64,000 nt of DNA from Iphinoe sp. HA4291-MV1 (GCA_019359415.1 JAHHHH010000010.1:62001-126000), one strand, 5' to 3'; shown: positions 9,217 to 20,716, counted from the stretch's first letter. The notes: generated from the sequence alone by a model not told the origin. Translations and numbers: made by a program.

Positions 9217-10470
9217 ATGACTGATTTTATACGTAAACGCGTTGTTGTCACTGGTGTTGGTGCGATTACACCGATTGGTAATACACCAGCCGAATATTGG
9301 GAAGGCTTGATAAGCGGACGTAATGGTATTGGTGAGATCACCTTGTTTGATGCGTCTCGTCATGATTGTCGCATTGCTGGTGAGGTAAAAAACTTCGACC
9401 CGCATAAATACATGGATCGCAAAGAAGCCAAACGCATGGATCGGTTTGCCCAATTTGGCGTTTCAGCTTCCAAACAGGCTCTAGCGGACGCACAGTTAGT
9501 TATCAATGACCTAAACGCAGAACAAATTGGCACCATCATTGGTTCTGGCGTTGGTGGTATTAAGGTCTTAGAAGACCAGCAAATAATTTACCTCAATCGT
9601 GGAGGTCCGGATCGCTGTAGTCCTTTCATGATACCTATGATGATAGCCAATATGGCAGCCGGATTAACAGCAATTCATACTGGTGCGAAAGGACCAAATT
9701 CTTGCTCGGTAACTGCCTGTGCCGCTGGCTCAAACGCCATAGGAGATGCTTTTCGCCTCATACAGGGGGGATATGCCCAAGCAATGATTTGTGGAGGGTG
9801 TGAAGCGGCAATTACACCCTTGTCTTTGGCGGGATTTGCCGCAGCCAGGACACTTTCGACTCGTAATGATGACCCCGCTCATGCTAGCCGTCCGTTTGAT
9901 AAAGACCGTGATGGATTTGTGATGGGTGAAGGTGCAGGCATATTAATCCTAGAAGAAGCTCAGCATGCCCTCAGTCGTAAAGCCAGGATTTATGCAGAAA
10001 TTGTTGGCTATGGCATGACTTGCGACGCTTACCATATAACCTCTCCTGTACCAGGAGGCGAAGGTGCAGCACGAGCGATCCAACTGGCACTCAAGGACGC
10101 AGGAATAACACCAGAACAGATTAGCTATATTAATGCCCACGGTACAAGTACTCCGGTTAATGATCCGACGGAAACTGCCGCAATGAAAAGAGCTTTAGGT
10201 AACCATCTTTATAAGATAGCAGTCAGCTCCACCAAATCAATGACAGGTCACTTGCTGGGTGGTTCTGGTGGCATTGAAGCAGTCGCAACAGTATTGGCGA
10301 TCGCTAATGACTGGGTTCCACCGACCATTAATCTAGAAAACCCAGATCCTGAGTGTGATCTGGATTACGTCCCCAACACCAGCCGGGAAGTAAAAGTTGA
10401 GGTGGCACTATCCAATTCTTTTGGTTTTGGCGGTCATAATGTGACACTAGTCTTTAAGAAGTATGTCTAG
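9217..10470 (+). CDS. fabF: 3-oxoacyl-[ACP] synthase II
   Basis: A condensing enzyme of fatty acid elongation, 417 residues from the ATG at 9217 (MTDFIRKRVVVTGVG). An in-frame ATG at 9184 would add eleven atypical residues. The KAS catalytic triad is visible: Cys in SVTACAAGS, His in INAHGTSTPVND and His in KSMTGHLLGG, plus the terminal SFGFGGHN. It elongates acyl-ACP with malonyl-ACP. It lies between acpP and tkt, as in many cyanobacteria. Confidence 0.95.
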   Translation: MTDFIRKRVVVTGVGAITPIGNTPAEYWEGLISGRNGIGEITLFDASRHDCRIAGEVKNFDPHKYMDRKEAKRMDRFAQFGVSASKQALADAQLVINDLNAEQIGTIIGSGVGGIKVLEDQQIIYLNRGGPDRCSPFMIPMMIANMAAGLTAIHTGAKGPNSCSVTACAAGSNAIGDAFRLIQGGYAQAMICGGCEAAITPLSLAGFAAARTLSTRNDDPAHASRPFDKDRDGFVMGEGAGILILEEAQHALSRKARIYAEIVGYGMTCDAYHITSPVPGGEGAARAIQLALKDAGITPEQISYINAHGTSTPVNDPTETAAMKRALGNHLYKIAVSSTKSMTGHLLGGSGGIEAVATVLAIANDWVPPTINLENPDPECDLDYVPNTSREVKVEVALSNSFGFGGHNVTLVFKKYV

Positions 10471-10762
10471 GGTTGGAAATTTGAGATGCGTGGATTTGAC
10501 CTAAAAGCATGAAACTCAACAATAGTGTGCATTTAGGAGCTAGGGCAGAAATCCCGGTAATTCAGTTGATTCGGCAACCGATAATAGAGGAAAGCCCTCA
10601 TAAAATGAATCCAAAATCCCAATCAAAAATCCCAAAATCTGCGACTTGTCCGTCAACAAGCACCAATGGGATGATGATGAGGGACTGCCAAAGGGGATCT
10701 GATAAAAAACCCGCTTGGTGATGCTCAAAGAGTGCTAACCCGTCGTAAAGAACAATTTTATT
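10471..10762. other. fabF-tkt intergenic region
   Basis: 292 bp without a convincing gene. The 70-codon ORF at 10509-10721 is Ser/Pro/Lys-rich with no family resemblance and no ribosome binding site, and I regard it as chance. The tkt promoter is presumably here. Confidence 0.5.
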
Positions 10763-12775
10763 ATGGCTGTTGCAACCCAAACCCTCGAAGAACTTGCTAT
10801 TAACTCGATCCGCTTTCTGGCAATTGATGCTGTAGAAAAGGCAAAGTCTGGTCACCCAGGACTGCCAATGGGTGCAGCGCCAATGGCGTTTGTGCTGTGG
10901 GATCGCTTTTTGCGGTTTAACCCCAAAAATCCCAAGTGGTTCAACCGCGATCGCTTTGTCCTGTCTGCTGGTCATGGCTCTATGTTGCAGTATGCCCTGC
11001 TGTACCTGACAGGCTTCGACAGCGTGAGCATTGAAGATATCAAGCAATTCCGTCAGTGGGAATCCAAAACCCCCGGACACCCCGAAAACTTCATGACTGC
11101 TGGTGTGGAAGTTACCACCGGACCTCTGGGGCAAGGAATTGCCAATGGAGTCGGTTTGGCGATCGCAGAAGCGCACCTAGCCGCAAAGTTCAACAAACCC
11201 GATGCCAAGATTGTTGACCATTACACCTACGTAATTTTGGGTGATGGTTGCAACATGGAAGGCGTTTCTGGTGAAGCTTGTTCTTACGCGGGGCACCTGG
11301 GATTAGGCAAACTCATCGCTCTGTACGACGACAACCACATCTCCATCGATGGTTCTACAGATCTAGCATTCACCGAAGATGTTTCCAAGCGCTTTGAAGC
11401 TTACGGTTGGCACGTACTGCACATTAAAGATGGCAATACCGACTTAGAAGGAATCGCCAAAGCAATTGAAGAGGCAAAATCCGTCACCGATAAGCCTTCT
11501 TTCATTAAGGTAACAACCACCATTGGTTACGGTTCGCCCAACAAAGCAAACACTGCTGGTGTTCACGGTGCTGCCCTTGGTGGCGACGAAGTGAAACTCA
11601 CCCGCAAAAACTTGGGTTGGGAATACGAGCCTTTTGTCGTTCCAGAGGATGCTCTTAAGCACTGGCGCAAAGCTATTGAGCGCGGCGCAAACTACGAATC
11701 AGAATGGAACAAAACCTTTGACACCTACAAAGCCAAATATTCTCAAGAAGCGGCTGAATTTGAACGTTACATTAGCGGCAAACTGCCCGATGGTTGGGAG
11801 AAGGTACTACCTACCTACACCCCAGAAGACAAAGGAGTCGCCACCCGCAAACACTCGGAAACCAGCCTCAACAAACTAGCGGCAGTTTTACCTGAGCTGA
11901 TTGGTGGTTCGGCTGACCTAACTCACTCGAACCTGACTGAAATTAAGGGCTTCGGCGACTTTCAGAAAGGACAATACCAAAACCGCAACATCCACTTTGG
12001 TGTGCGGGAACACGGTATGGGCGCAATCTGTAACGGTATAGCGCTGCATCATTCTGGATTAATTCCTTACGGCGCTACCTTCTTGATCTTCACAGATTAC
12101 ATGCGTGCTGCCATCCGCTTATCCGCCTTGTCCCAAGCTGGCGTGATTTGGGTGATGACTCACGACTCCATTGGACAAGGCGAAGATGGTCCAACGCACC
12201 AACCCATTGAAACTCTAGCTTCCCTGCGAGCCATTCCTAAGCTAACAGTGATTCGCCCCGCAGATGGTAACGAAACCTCCGGCGCTTACAAAGTGGCAAT
12301 TGAGAAGGTAAAGCAAAACGCTCCCACCCTATTGGCGTTCACCCGTCAGCCTGTTCCAAACTTAGCAGGTACATCTATTGAGGGCGTAACAAAGGGTGGA
12401 TACACGGTGGTCGATAGCGAGGGTACGCCGGATCTGATCCTAATTGGTACTGGTTCCGAATTGAGCCTCGCCGTCACCGCAGCCGAAAAACTTACGGCTG
12501 AAGGTAAGAAAGTCCGTGTTGTCTCGCTACCCTCGTGGGAACTGTTTGAAGCACAAGATGCGGCTTATAAAGAATCTATTCTGCCTAAAGCCGTCACTAA
12601 GCGTTTGTCTGTAGAAGCTGGCGCTAGTTTCGGCTGGCACAAGTACGTCGGCACTGAAGGTGATACTGTTAGCATTGATCGCTTTGGTGCTTCAGCTCCT
12701 GGCGGTATCTGTCTGGAGAAGTTTGGCTTTAGTGTTGATAATGTGTTAGCTAAAGCGAAACAATTGTTGGGTTAA
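10763..12775 (+). CDS. tkt: Transketolase
   Basis: A full-length 670-residue thiamine diphosphate enzyme of the Calvin cycle and pentose phosphate pathway. It moves two-carbon units between ketose and aldose phosphates. Visible features: substrate His in [10 protein letters not shown], the GHGSMLQY segment, [13 protein letters not shown], the ThDP motif [13 protein letters not shown] through DDNHISIDG, and the Pyr domain with [25 protein letters not shown] and the C-terminal domain with SVEAG. A good intrinsic terminator follows at 12805-12832. Confidence 0.97.
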   Translation: MAVATQTLEELAINSIRFLAIDAVEKAKSGHPGLPMGAAPMAFVLWDRFLRFNPKNPKWFNRDRFVLSAGHGSMLQYALLYLTGFDSVSIEDIKQFRQWESKTPGHPENFMTAGVEVTTGPLGQGIANGVGLAIAEAHLAAKFNKPDAKIVDHYTYVILGDGCNMEGVSGEACSYAGHLGLGKLIALYDDNHISIDGSTDLAFTEDVSKRFEAYGWHVLHIKDGNTDLEGIAKAIEEAKSVTDKPSFIKVTTTIGYGSPNKANTAGVHGAALGGDEVKLTRKNLGWEYEPFVVPEDALKHWRKAIERGANYESEWNKTFDTYKAKYSQEAAEFERYISGKLPDGWEKVLPTYTPEDKGVATRKHSETSLNKLAAVLPELIGGSADLTHSNLTEIKGFGDFQKGQYQNRNIHFGVREHGMGAICNGIALHHSGLIPYGATFLIFTDYMRAAIRLSALSQAGVIWVMTHDSIGQGEDGPTHQPIETLASLRAIPKLTVIRPADGNETSGAYKVAIEKVKQNAPTLLAFTRQPVPNLAGTSIEGVTKGGYTVVDSEGTPDLILIGTGSELSLAVTAAEKLTAEGKKVRVVSLPSWELFEAQDAAYKESILPKAVTKRLSVEAGASFGWHKYVGTEGDTVSIDRFGASAPGGICLEKFGFSVDNVLAKAKQLLG

Positions 12776-12804
12776 TTAGCAACAGACTATTCTCTTTCTT
12801 TTTT

Positions 12805-12832
12805 AAGGTGGGCTTTATTGCCCACTTTTTTT
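12805..12832 (+). terminator. Rho-independent terminator after tkt
   Basis: The stem GTGGGC/GCCCAC (12808-12813 with 12820-12825) closes a TTTATT loop and is followed directly by seven T residues, 30 bp after the tkt stop codon. Confidence 0.85.
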
Positions 12833-12944
12833 ATAACTCATTGCTCAGGATTCAAGAGTTTGAAAACCTTTGGCAATAAGTGCCATAGTTCGCCATCTAA
12901 CCGCAAGTTAGTATGGACGTGAGAGTTGCTTGAGACGTCAGTTT

Positions 12945-13631
12945 ATGACAAGTGCTGTGAAATCTCCATATACCAGCGAACAAATTGCCGCTTGGCTGCG
13001 TGGACTCCTTACGATCGCTTGGGCTGATGGTGACTTCGATCCCCAAGAACAGGAATTAATTACCACCATCACCGAGGATGAACTCGCTCCTGGCATCAAA
13101 ATAGAGTCATTAGAGCCAATAGAACCAGAGGAATTAGCTTTAGTCTTAGGGAAAGGTACAAAAACAGCAGAAAATTTCTTACGTACAGCAGTATTAGTCG
13201 CGATCGCAGATGGTACATATTCTTCCAGCGAAGACTATCTGCTGCACCAGTTGTGCGAAGCACTAGAACAGCCAGAGAATCTCTTAGAAGCCCTCCGCCA
13301 CACCCTGGAACAGCCACAGCAGCAGGTTTCTACAACGACTTCTCCCTTACAAGCCGCACCTACAAAGCATCAAGTAGATGCACTGCACCCTATGCGTGAC
13401 TGGCTTGATAAGCTAGACATCCAAGACCCCAGAGTGGCTCGCTTTTTATGTAAGATGATACCTTCGCAGTGTCCTTTCGAGCGCGATGTCACGCTATTTG
13501 GACGCAAAATCGTTCACATTCCGCCATTGTGCAAACTCAACCCACTCTATGAGCAACTTGTAGGCTTACGTTTCCGCGCTCTATCTTACCTTGCAGATGA
13601 TTGTGGTGAGGATGTTTCGCCGTATATTTAG
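12945..13631 (+). CDS. TerB-like protein with Mo-dependent nitrogenase C-terminal domain
   Basis: A 228-residue protein from the ATG at 12945 (an in-frame TTG at 12930 would add five residues). The N-terminal half (about 8-125) has a TerB-like helical pattern with acidic metal-binding motifs: AWADGDFDPQEQE and then AIADGTYSSSED. The C-terminal 80 residues match the Mo-dependent nitrogenase C-terminal domain known in cyanobacteria (MRDWLDKLDIQDPRVARFLC, QCPFERDV, IPPLCKLNPLYEQL). Despite the name, the domain occurs in stand-alone proteins of unknown function. It is monocistronic after the tkt terminator. Confidence 0.75.
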   Translation: MTSAVKSPYTSEQIAAWLRGLLTIAWADGDFDPQEQELITTITEDELAPGIKIESLEPIEPEELALVLGKGTKTAENFLRTAVLVAIADGTYSSSEDYLLHQLCEALEQPENLLEALRHTLEQPQQQVSTTTSPLQAAPTKHQVDALHPMRDWLDKLDIQDPRVARFLCKMIPSQCPFERDVTLFGRKIVHIPPLCKLNPLYEQLVGLRFRALSYLADDCGEDVSPYI

Positions 13632-13911
13632 TCATTAGTCATCAGTCATTGGTAAGCATTCGTAACAAGTTAAAGTCATCGCACGTTTGTCAACAAGTAA
13701 TTGAACTCAAAACTCTCCTCAAAAAGTGGTAGAAAACATAATTTTTGAGAGAGCAAGCGCGTAATATTTGCCACTCATCATCCACTTTTGCACTGAAGCT
13801 AGGTATTATGGTGAGTTGAATAGCACAGTTTTGATTTTAATTTCAGCATAATTTCTAGTTGACAAAAGCCATGTTATTTTAACTTGTCACGGATGTTGGT
13901 AAGGATGAAAA
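13632..13911. other. Intergenic region with a diverged dispersed repeat
   Basis: 280 bp without a gene. It begins with STRR-like words (GTCATTAGTCATCAGTCATT). The part at about 13789-13890 resembles 52310-52420, sharing TGAAGCTA, CAGCATAATTTCTA and TTGACAAAAGC in the same order. It probably includes the promoter of the next gene. Confidence 0.45.
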
Positions 13912-14283
13912 ATGTCAAGTAGGAGGTTTCAAGAATTGCGGGTTTATCAATTGGCAGAACGATTGGCTGATGACATCTGGAAAATTGTTGAGGAATGGCA
14001 GTCACTGCCCAAAGATACAGTAGGCAGACAAATTATCCGTGCAGCAGATAGTATTGGGGCAAACATAGCAGAGGGTGTAGGAAGAGGGTCTTATCAAGAC
14101 AATCGACGATTTGTAAAAATAGCAAGAGGATCTTTATATGAAACGCAACACTGGCTTAGACGAGCATATAATCGTAACCTGTTAACAGGTGAACAAGTAG
14201 ATGCACTAAAGCTAATCATCAGTGACCTAGCACCCCAATTAAATTCATACCTCAAGTCAATAGGTAATATTCCAGAAGACTAA
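13912..14283 (+). CDS. Four-helix bundle protein (S23/IVP family)
   Basis: A 123-residue protein of the four-helix-bundle family first described as an insert in 23S rRNA. Family signatures: FQELRVYQLAERLADDIW, RQIIRAADSIGANIAEG, and SLYETQHWLRRAYNRNLL near the end. Related proteins form pentameric bundles. Many belong to diversity-generating retroelements, but I see no reverse transcriptase here, so the function is unknown. AAGGA precedes the ATG at 13912. Its TAA stop is the first unit of the tandem repeat that runs to obgE. Confidence 0.85.
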   Translation: MSSRRFQELRVYQLAERLADDIWKIVEEWQSLPKDTVGRQIIRAADSIGANIAEGVGRGSYQDNRRFVKIARGSLYETQHWLRRAYNRNLLTGEQVDALKLIISDLAPQLNSYLKSIGNIPED

Positions 14284-14345
14284 TGACCAATGACTAATGA
14301 CCAATGACTAATGACCAATGACTAATGACCAATGACTAATGACTA
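14279..14345. repeat. Short tandem (STRR-type) array before obgE
   Basis: Alternating heptamers TGACTAA and TGACCAA give a 14-bp period running from the stop codon of the four-helix-bundle gene to 3 bp before the obgE ATG. Heptanucleotide STRR arrays are an established feature of heterocystous cyanobacteria. The array occupies the whole 65-bp gap. Confidence 0.85.
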
Positions 14346-14348
14346 ACT

Positions 14349-15383
14349 ATGCAATTTATCGATCAAGCAAAAATTGAAGTTGAAGCAGGAAAGGGAGGCG
14401 ATGGTATTGTCGCCTTCCGGAGAGAAAAGTATGTCCCCGCTGGTGGTCCCTCTGGTGGGAATGGGGGAAAAGGCGGTTCAGTGTTGTTAGTTGCTGTGGA
14501 AAACTTGCAAACGTTGCTTGACTTTAAATACAACCATCGCTTCAAGGCAGAAAATGGTTCTCGTGGTGGACCAAATAATCGTACAGGGGCAAATGGCAAG
14601 GATTCAATCATTGAAGTTCCCTGCGGAACCATTGCCTATAATGTTGAAACTGATGAGATACTAGGAGACTTAGTCGAACCTGGACAAACTTTGCTAGTTG
14701 CGAATGGTGGTAAAGGTGGACTGGGAAACAAATATTTTTTGAGTAACCGCAACCGCGCTCCTGAGTACGCCCTCCCTGGACTACCAGGGGAAATCAAATC
14801 ACTTCGTCTAGAGTTGAAACTTCTGGCGGAAGTAGGAATTATCGGGTTGCCTAACGCCGGAAAATCGACCTTGATTTCAGCTTTATCAGCCGCACGTCCC
14901 AAAATTGCTGACTACCCATTTACAACTTTGATTCCAAATTTGGGTGTCGTACGGAAGCCCACTGGAGATGGCACGGTTTTTGCTGATATTCCCGGACTCA
15001 TTGAGGGTGCTTCGCAAGGAGCAGGGCTGGGACACGATTTTTTGCGTCATATTGAGCGTACACGTGTGCTGCTACACCTCATTGATGCAACTAGTGAAGA
15101 TGTAATGGTAGATTATAATACAATTCAACAAGAATTACAAGCATACGGACGGGGTTTAGCAGAGCGTCCGCAAGTTCTGGCGCTGAACAAAATTGATGTT
15201 GTTGACAGGGAAACAAAGGATTTGGAAGCATTGGCTACGCAACTCAATCACCTCTGTTACTCTCCTGTTTTCCTCATCTCGGCTGTTACAGGGAGTGGTT
15301 TAGAACCGATGTTACAGCACATCTGGTCGGTTCTCGATCAACTCAATGCTGCTGGAGCTAACCACACTGGAATTACAGGATAG
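14349..15383 (+). CDS. obgE: Obg family GTPase
   Basis: A 344-residue ribosome-associated GTPase involved in 50S maturation and stress signalling. Residues 1-158 are the glycine-rich Obg fold ([31 protein letters not shown]). The G domain follows with G1 GLPNAGKST, the switch segment DYPFTTL, G3 [10 protein letters not shown]4 NKID and G5 ISA. It ends shortly after the G domain and lacks the OCT extension of some homologues. The ATG lies directly after a tandem repeat, with no clear Shine-Dalgarno. Confidence 0.95.
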   Translation: MQFIDQAKIEVEAGKGGDGIVAFRREKYVPAGGPSGGNGGKGGSVLLVAVENLQTLLDFKYNHRFKAENGSRGGPNNRTGANGKDSIIEVPCGTIAYNVETDEILGDLVEPGQTLLVANGGKGGLGNKYFLSNRNRAPEYALPGLPGEIKSLRLELKLLAEVGIIGLPNAGKSTLISALSAARPKIADYPFTTLIPNLGVVRKPTGDGTVFADIPGLIEGASQGAGLGHDFLRHIERTRVLLHLIDATSEDVMVDYNTIQQELQAYGRGLAERPQVLALNKIDVVDRETKDLEALATQLNHLCYSPVFLISAVTGSGLEPMLQHIWSVLDQLNAAGANHTGITG

Positions 15384-15529
15384 AAGTGATCGCACTTCAA
15401 CCCAAAATAGCCTGTAAAAGGTTTTGCAACGTCAGACAGTCTGCTTCCTCAAGCCTTCCTAACTTACTAATGACGTGCGACTAGTTTGTCGCCTTACAAT
15501 CGCTGTCCATTAAATAATTATTGTCTATT

Positions 15530-15650
15530 TTACAGCGGTTTTCTGTAAGGTGGGCATTGCTCACCAATATCTCAAATGTCTATCACATAAGCTTTTCTGA
15601 GCAATGCCCACCCTACGATTTGTGGTCTATTCATATGAAAACCGCTGTAA
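15530..15650. mobile_element. MITE-like element with 14-bp terminal inverted repeats
   Basis: A 121-bp element. The perfect 14-bp ends TTACAGCGGTTTTC (15530-15543) and GAAAACCGCTGTAA (15637-15650) enclose a second perfect 15-bp inverted repeat, GGTGGGCATTGCTCA (15549-15563) with its complement at 15598-15612. TCTAT lies on both sides (15524-15528 and 15651-15655), which may be a target duplication. No transposase is encoded, so it is non-autonomous. The right copy of TCTAT contains the stop codon of the sensor kinase on the minus strand. Confidence 0.7.
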
Positions 15651-15651
15651 T

Positions 15652-18600
15652 CTATCTCAATCTAATCGGTTTTACGTTTAGAAGATTGGTAATAGCTTGT
15701 ATTAACTGATCAGGATCTACTGGCTTGGCGATATGGTGTTGAAACCCTGCGGCAAATGCCTGTTGCTGATTCATTTCCCCAGCGTAGGCAGTAAGAGCGA
15801 TCGCCAAAATCTGGCTATTTTGCTCGCTTTGCATTGCCCGAATTTGCCGTATTAGCATGTAGCCGTCCATGTCGGGCATGCCAATATCACTTACTAGCAC
15901 ATCGAACTCAGTCTGTGCTATGATTTGGAATGCTTCAATCGCAGAAACCGCTCTTGTGACACTCCCTCCAGCCTGCTCCACAATGAAGGCTATTAACTCT
16001 CTTGTGTCCATCTCATCATCAACCACAAGTATCTGTACACCAGTGAGAGGTAATATGTCAAGCGTGTGAAGTGAAGATTTATCTTCATTTTTTATACTTT
16101 TGTCTTGCTTTAAAAGCGGCAAACAGACAGTGAAAGTCGCTCCTTGCCCTTCCCCTGGACTTTCGGCTCGAACAGTACCACCATGTAGTTCGACCAAGTG
16201 ACGGACGATCGCCAGCCCTAACCCCAGTCCACCAAACTTGCGGGTGGTTGCGCCATCTTCCTGACGAAAATACTCGAACACGTGCGGCAAAAAGTCAGGA
16301 TGAATGCCTTTGCCCGTATCGCTAACAGTGATTTGGGCATTGGGAATTGGGCATTGGGAATTGAGCATTGGGAATTGGGCATTGGGCAATGGGCAAAAAT
16401 TATTCTTCTCCTCTTCTCCTCTGCTCCCCTGCTCCCCTGCTCCTCTGCTCCTCTGCCCCCCTTGCCCCGTTTCCGCCTTCAGACGCACCTCAACTCGTCC
16501 GCCAGACTCAGTAAATTTCACGGCGTTGGTAAGCAGATTCCAAATCACTTGCTGTAACCGAGTAGAATCACCTAAAACCTGTCCGATATTTGGGTCAAGC
16601 ACTGTCTGAATCTGAATTGACTTGGCTTGCGCTGCCAACTGCACTGTTTCAATAGCCGCCTCAATCGTTGATACCAAATTAACACCAGCCATGTTGAAGC
16701 TGAGTTTGCCACGCAAAATGCGAGAGACATCTAACAAATCTTCAATGAGTTGCGCTTGGAGTTTGGCATTGCGTTCAATTGTTTGTATCGCCTGAGTCGT
16801 TTTTATGGCATCCAACTTGCCATTGAGGAGCAACTTAGACCAACCCAGGATAGGATTGAGGGGCGATCGCAACTCGTGGGACAGCACGGCTAAAAATTCA
16901 TCTTTTATGCGGTTGGCGGTTTCAGCTTGGCTTCGGGCAACTTGCTCTTGCTCGAAAAGCTGCTGGCGCTGTTGGTCGAGTTGTTTTTGATTTTCGATAT
17001 CTGTTGCTGTGCCAAACCATTTAATCACCTGACCCTGCTCATTTTTCAGGGGTACGGCTTGGTGCAAATGCCATCGATAGGTTCCATCTGCTCGTCGCAT
17101 CCGACCTTCAGCTTGATAGTGTGTACCCGCTTGTTGAGCCGCCGCCCAATTCTGGATGAGAAGCGGTAAATCATCAGGATGCACAATCACTTGCCAACCT
17201 TCAGCTTTGGCTTGGGCAAGGGTTAACCCGGTGAAGTGTGACCAGCGTTGATTGACATCGGTGAGCATTCCATCGGCATCAGCAGTCCATACCAGTTGCG
17301 GAATCGATTCTGCCAAATACCGATAGCGTTCTTCACTTTGCCGCAAGGTTGCTTCGGCAATTTTGTGATCGGTGATGTCCTGAAAGATGAGCACGATCGC
17401 ATTGACGCTTCCAGATTCATCGTAGAGTGGAGCCGCCGAAATACTGACGATTACCGTTGAAGCATCACGCTTACAGCGATAGGTTTCCACGCCAGCAAAA
17501 ATTTCTCCCTTCGCCACTGCTGCTCGCACCTGACGGCATTCTTTCCGTTTCTCTTCCGGAACAATCGGAATGGGTTGACCCAAGACCTCGGTTTCACTCC
17601 AACCAAATAACCGCTCTGCCGCCGGATTCCAAAGCTGTACCGTCATGTCAAGTTCAATGACAACGATCGGCACTGGGGAAGCTTTAATGAGCGTGCTCAG
17701 GGTTTGTAAGGTTTGCTGGAGTTCCTGTTGCGCTTGTTTGCGATCAGTAATTTCTGTAACTAGAATCGATACTCCATCGTCAGTGGGGTAGATGCGGTTC
17801 TCAAACCAGCGATTCCAGTGCGGATAGAAATACTCAAATTGCACGGGCGTTTGCTCGGAGACAACCTGATGCGCTTGGGTGTATAATTCACTGCCTATGA
17901 GCTCAGGAAACAATTCCCAGATACTTTTGCCGAGTACGTCTTCTCTACGTATTCCTGTTACTTCTACTACCTGAGCGTTGACATAGGTGTAGCGCCACTC
18001 GCGATCCAAAACTAAAAACTGATCCTTAATGCTGGCTAAGACGTTCTCTAGAGTTGCTTTGGCAGCTTCAGCCGCCTGTTGTGACGCAACGCTGAGCGAT
18101 CGCAGTTCTTGTTCGCGCTGTACTGCTTCTTGTCGCAACCGAGCCATCTTTAAGTTTGCTTCTACCCGCGCCAGCAGTTCCCGCGCCGAAAACGGCTTAA
18201 TCAAATAATCATCGGCTCCTGCTTGCAGCCCTTCTACTCGCGACTCTTCCCCAGCGCGAGCAGATAAGAGAATAATCGGAATTTCTCTTGTCGCCGGATC
18301 AGAACGCAGCGATCGCAGCAACTCAAATCCATCCATCAAAGGCATCATCACATCGCTCAAGATCAGATCCGGCTTGTGCTGACGAATAGCCGCTAATGCC
18401 GCCACCCCATCTGCAACTGTTTCCACCTCATATTGCTGACTGAACAACCGCTTGACATAATCACGCATATCTGCATTGTCGTCAGCTAGGAGAATTCGAG
18501 CAGAAGAAGGCAGAGGGGCGGAGGAGCGGAGGGGCAGAGGGGAATTAGAAGCTCTTTTCTCCCCTGCTCCCCTGCTCCCCTGCTCCCCTGCTTCTTCGGG

Positions 18601-20460
18601 TAGCCACCGCAACACTTCTTCCACGTAAGGGGCGGCTCCAAGTGCAGTGGACGCTAGCGTCCGGGTTGCGCTAATACGGTCTTGAGGCAGATGAGAAGAT
18701 CCTGTGGGAATCGACACGGTAAAGCAACTGCCTTCGCCAAGCATGCTCTTTGCTTCAACTGTTCCGCCATGTAGCTTCACCAATTCTTGTACCAGTGACA
18801 GCCCAATACCCGATCCTTCAAACGTGCGTCCCTGTGCTCCTTTGACTCGATAGAACCGTTCAAATAAATGAGGTAGTTCTTCAGTGGGAATACCGATGCC
18901 CGTGTCACATATTGAAAGTTCAACGCCATCGCCCTGATATTGCAAGCTGACAGTTATTTCACCCTCAAAGGTGAACTTAAAGGCATTGGAGAGCAAGTTT
19001 AACATAATTTTTTCCCACATTTCCCGGTCTACATACACAAGTTCGGGAAGTGGGGGACAATCAACTTGTAAACGCATACCTGCTCGTTCAATGGCAGAGC
19101 GGAAAACACTGGCTAACTCGCGGGTATTGGTTGCTAAATCGGTTGGTTCGTAAACTGCCTGAATCCGTCCAGCTTCAATTCGGGAGAAATCGAGTAGGGT
19201 GTTGACCAGTTTGAGTAAGCGCAGACCATTGCGATGTACCATTTCTAACGGCTGCCGTTGCGTGGCAAATGGGGTATCATCAGCAACTGCTAGCATCTCC
19301 TCTAAAGGACTGAGCATCAAAGTCAGGGGTGTACGAAACTCATGCGACACATTACTGAAGAACACGGTTTTGGCGCGATCAAGTTCTGCTAACGCTTCAG
19401 CGCGTTTGCGTTCTTCTTCGTAAGCCTGAGCGTTGGCGATGCTAGCTGCGATCTGAGCTGCAACCAGGTCGATGAATCCTCTATAGTTGTCGTCGAAGAT
19501 TCTGAACGGGTTCAAACCAACAATCAGTATACCGGCTCTTCCCGTTTGACCGGATGGTGCGATCGGCATTACTACCGCTTGATGCGGCGGCTGCTGCCAA
19601 GCGCCTGTCGGCAGGCTGCCAAAAGACACTTCTAAATCAGAAACCAGGCTTACCTTCTGCGTTCTGATGATTTCCGCAAAAGGCCAAACCGAATCGGAAT
19701 CGAGATCGACTATTTCCGGAACTGCCGTGTGATACCGCTCAATGCCGCATGTCCCAGCCAGAAAAACGTGCTGCTTATCTGGCTCGACCAGATAAATCAT
19801 CGCAAAGGGTTGGTCGTAAGGGTTGGTTTCCAGACAACTCGCACTCAGTGTGCAAGCTTCATCGAATGTCCGCGCATCTGCCGTCCTGGCTGCAAGTTCA
19901 CGCAACAGTACCAACTGACGCTCACCAATGATGCGCTGCGTGTCGTCTGTGTTGGCGCAGATAATGCCACCCGTGCCACCTTGGTCATTAGGAACCGGGC
20001 TATAGGAAAACGTGTAATAGGTTTCCTCTGGGTAGCCGTTGCGTTCCATGATGAGCAGCAACGCTTCGTCGTAGGTACCTTCATTCTTCAGCATCGCTGA
20101 TTCTGCCCGAGGTCCAACTTGATCCCATATCTCTCGCCACACATAGGAAGCTGGCTGCCCAAGAGCTTCCGGATGTTTGCCACCGACAATAGCCTTGTAA
20201 GCGTCATTGTAAAGGTTAATGAGTTCTTCGCCCCACCAGACAAACATGGGTTGGCGGGAGGTCAGCATAATCCGCACGCAAGTCTTCAGACTCTGCGGCC
20301 ATTGTGATACTGAACCCAAAGGCGTTTGTGACCAGTCAAGCGATCGCATCAACACACCCATTTCGCCACCGCCTGCAAAAATATCTTCAGGAATAGTCGC
20401 TTTTACTGGGTCAGTCACAATTTCTACCCCGCTTCTAAAAATATTTGGTGAGGAGGTCAA
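15652..20460 (-). CDS. Hybrid sensor histidine kinase with two kinase cores and two receiver domains
   Basis: A 1602-residue, apparently soluble sensor kinase. Order: PAS-like (about 40-175), GAF (about 185-345), HisKA with His373 in [12 protein letters not shown], HATPase ([22 protein letters not shown]), receiver 1 (about 657-775, phosphoacceptor Asp in LILSDVMMP), three PAS domains (about 815-1180), a second HisKA (SHELRSP near 1193), a second HATPase ([22 protein letters not shown]) and receiver 2 (about 1475-1596, Asp in [10 protein letters not shown]). Two low-complexity inserts of repeat DNA sit in frame: before receiver 1 (about 18506-18597) and inside HATPase 2 (about 16330-16480). 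The listed start is a TTG. A GTG at 20418 is an alternative, and neither has a clear ribosome binding site. Confidence 0.9.
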   Translation of the reverse strand: MTSSPNIFRSGVEIVTDPVKATIPEDIFAGGGEMGVLMRSLDWSQTPLGSVSQWPQSLKTCVRIMLTSRQPMFVWWGEELINLYNDAYKAIVGGKHPEALGQPASYVWREIWDQVGPRAESAMLKNEGTYDEALLLIMERNGYPEETYYTFSYSPVPNDQGGTGGIICANTDDTQRIIGERQLVLLRELAARTADARTFDEACTLSASCLETNPYDQPFAMIYLVEPDKQHVFLAGTCGIERYHTAVPEIVDLDSDSVWPFAEIIRTQKVSLVSDLEVSFGSLPTGAWQQPPHQAVVMPIAPSGQTGRAGILIVGLNPFRIFDDNYRGFIDLVAAQIAASIANAQAYEEERKRAEALAELDRAKTVFFSNVSHEFRTPLTLMLSPLEEMLAVADDTPFATQRQPLEMVHRNGLRLLKLVNTLLDFSRIEAGRIQAVYEPTDLATNTRELASVFRSAIERAGMRLQVDCPPLPELVYVDREMWEKIMLNLLSNAFKFTFEGEITVSLQYQGDGVELSICDTGIGIPTEELPHLFERFYRVKGAQGRTFEGSGIGLSLVQELVKLHGGTVEAKSMLGEGSCFTVSIPTGSSHLPQDRISATRTLASTALGAAPYVEEVLRWLPEEAGEQGSRGAGEKRASNSPLPLRSSAPLPSSARILLADDNADMRDYVKRLFSQQYEVETVADGVAALAAIRQHKPDLILSDVMMPLMDGFELLRSLRSDPATREIPIILLSARAGEESRVEGLQAGADDYLIKPFSARELLARVEANLKMARLRQEAVQREQELRSLSVASQQAAEAAKATLENVLASIKDQFLVLDREWRYTYVNAQVVEVTGIRREDVLGKSIWELFPELIGSELYTQAHQVVSEQTPVQFEYFYPHWNRWFENRIYPTDDGVSILVTEITDRKQAQQELQQTLQTLSTLIKASPVPIVVIELDMTVQLWNPAAERLFGWSETEVLGQPIPIVPEEKRKECRQVRAAVAKGEIFAGVETYRCKRDASTVIVSISAAPLYDESGSVNAIVLIFQDITDHKIAEATLRQSEERYRYLAESIPQLVWTADADGMLTDVNQRWSHFTGLTLAQAKAEGWQVIVHPDDLPLLIQNWAAAQQAGTHYQAEGRMRRADGTYRWHLHQAVPLKNEQGQVIKWFGTATDIENQKQLDQQRQQLFEQEQVARSQAETANRIKDEFLAVLSHELRSPLNPILGWSKLLLNGKLDAIKTTQAIQTIERNAKLQAQLIEDLLDVSRILRGKLSFNMAGVNLVSTIEAAIETVQLAAQAKSIQIQTVLDPNIGQVLGDSTRLQQVIWNLLTNAVKFTESGGRVEVRLKAETGQGGQRSRGAGEQGSRGEEEKNNFCPLPNAQFPMLNSQCPIPNAQITVSDTGKGIHPDFLPHVFEYFRQEDGATTRKFGGLGLGLAIVRHLVELHGGTVRAESPGEGQGATFTVCLPLLKQDKSIKNEDKSSLHTLDILPLTGVQILVVDDEMDTRELIAFIVEQAGGSVTRAVSAIEAFQIIAQTEFDVLVSDIGMPDMDGYMLIRQIRAMQSEQNSQILAIALTAYAGEMNQQQAFAAGFQHHIAKPVDPDQLIQAITNLLNVKPIRLR

Positions 20461-20642
20461 AGCCCGTGTTTGTGTAACTTTGGCTTTGGCGAATTGCTCA
20501 AATCTTCTAACACTGCTTTAATTTGCTTGAGTGCCAGTAGAGATGAAAGAGGTACAAATGTTTATCTATTGAGATTATAGTAATGTTCTAGACCTGTGGA
20601 TCAGGGTAAGAAACCCAAGGCGGAAACCCACAACAATAATAA

Positions 20643-20716
20643 TCGGGATGACTGGATTCGAACCAGCGGCCCCTTCGTCCCGAACGAAGTGCGCTACCAA
20701 GCTGCGCTACATCCCG
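20643..20716 (-). tRNA. tRNA-Pro (anticodon CGG)
   Basis: Read on the minus strand, the acceptor stem CGGGATG/CATCCCG, D-arm GCGC...GCGC, anticodon stem CTTCG/CGAAG with loop TTCGGGA (anticodon CGG) and T-loop GGTTCGAATCC form a complete cloverleaf. The discriminator base is A, and no CCA is encoded. It lies between the hybrid kinase and lipA. Confidence 0.95.

Noticed and set aside
10509-10721. 70-codon ORF before tkt
   Set aside because: Low-complexity composition, no ribosome binding site and no recognisable family.
13912-14283. Part of a diversity-generating retroelement
   Set aside because: Four-helix-bundle proteins can accompany such elements, but there is no reverse transcriptase and no template/variable repeat pair nearby.
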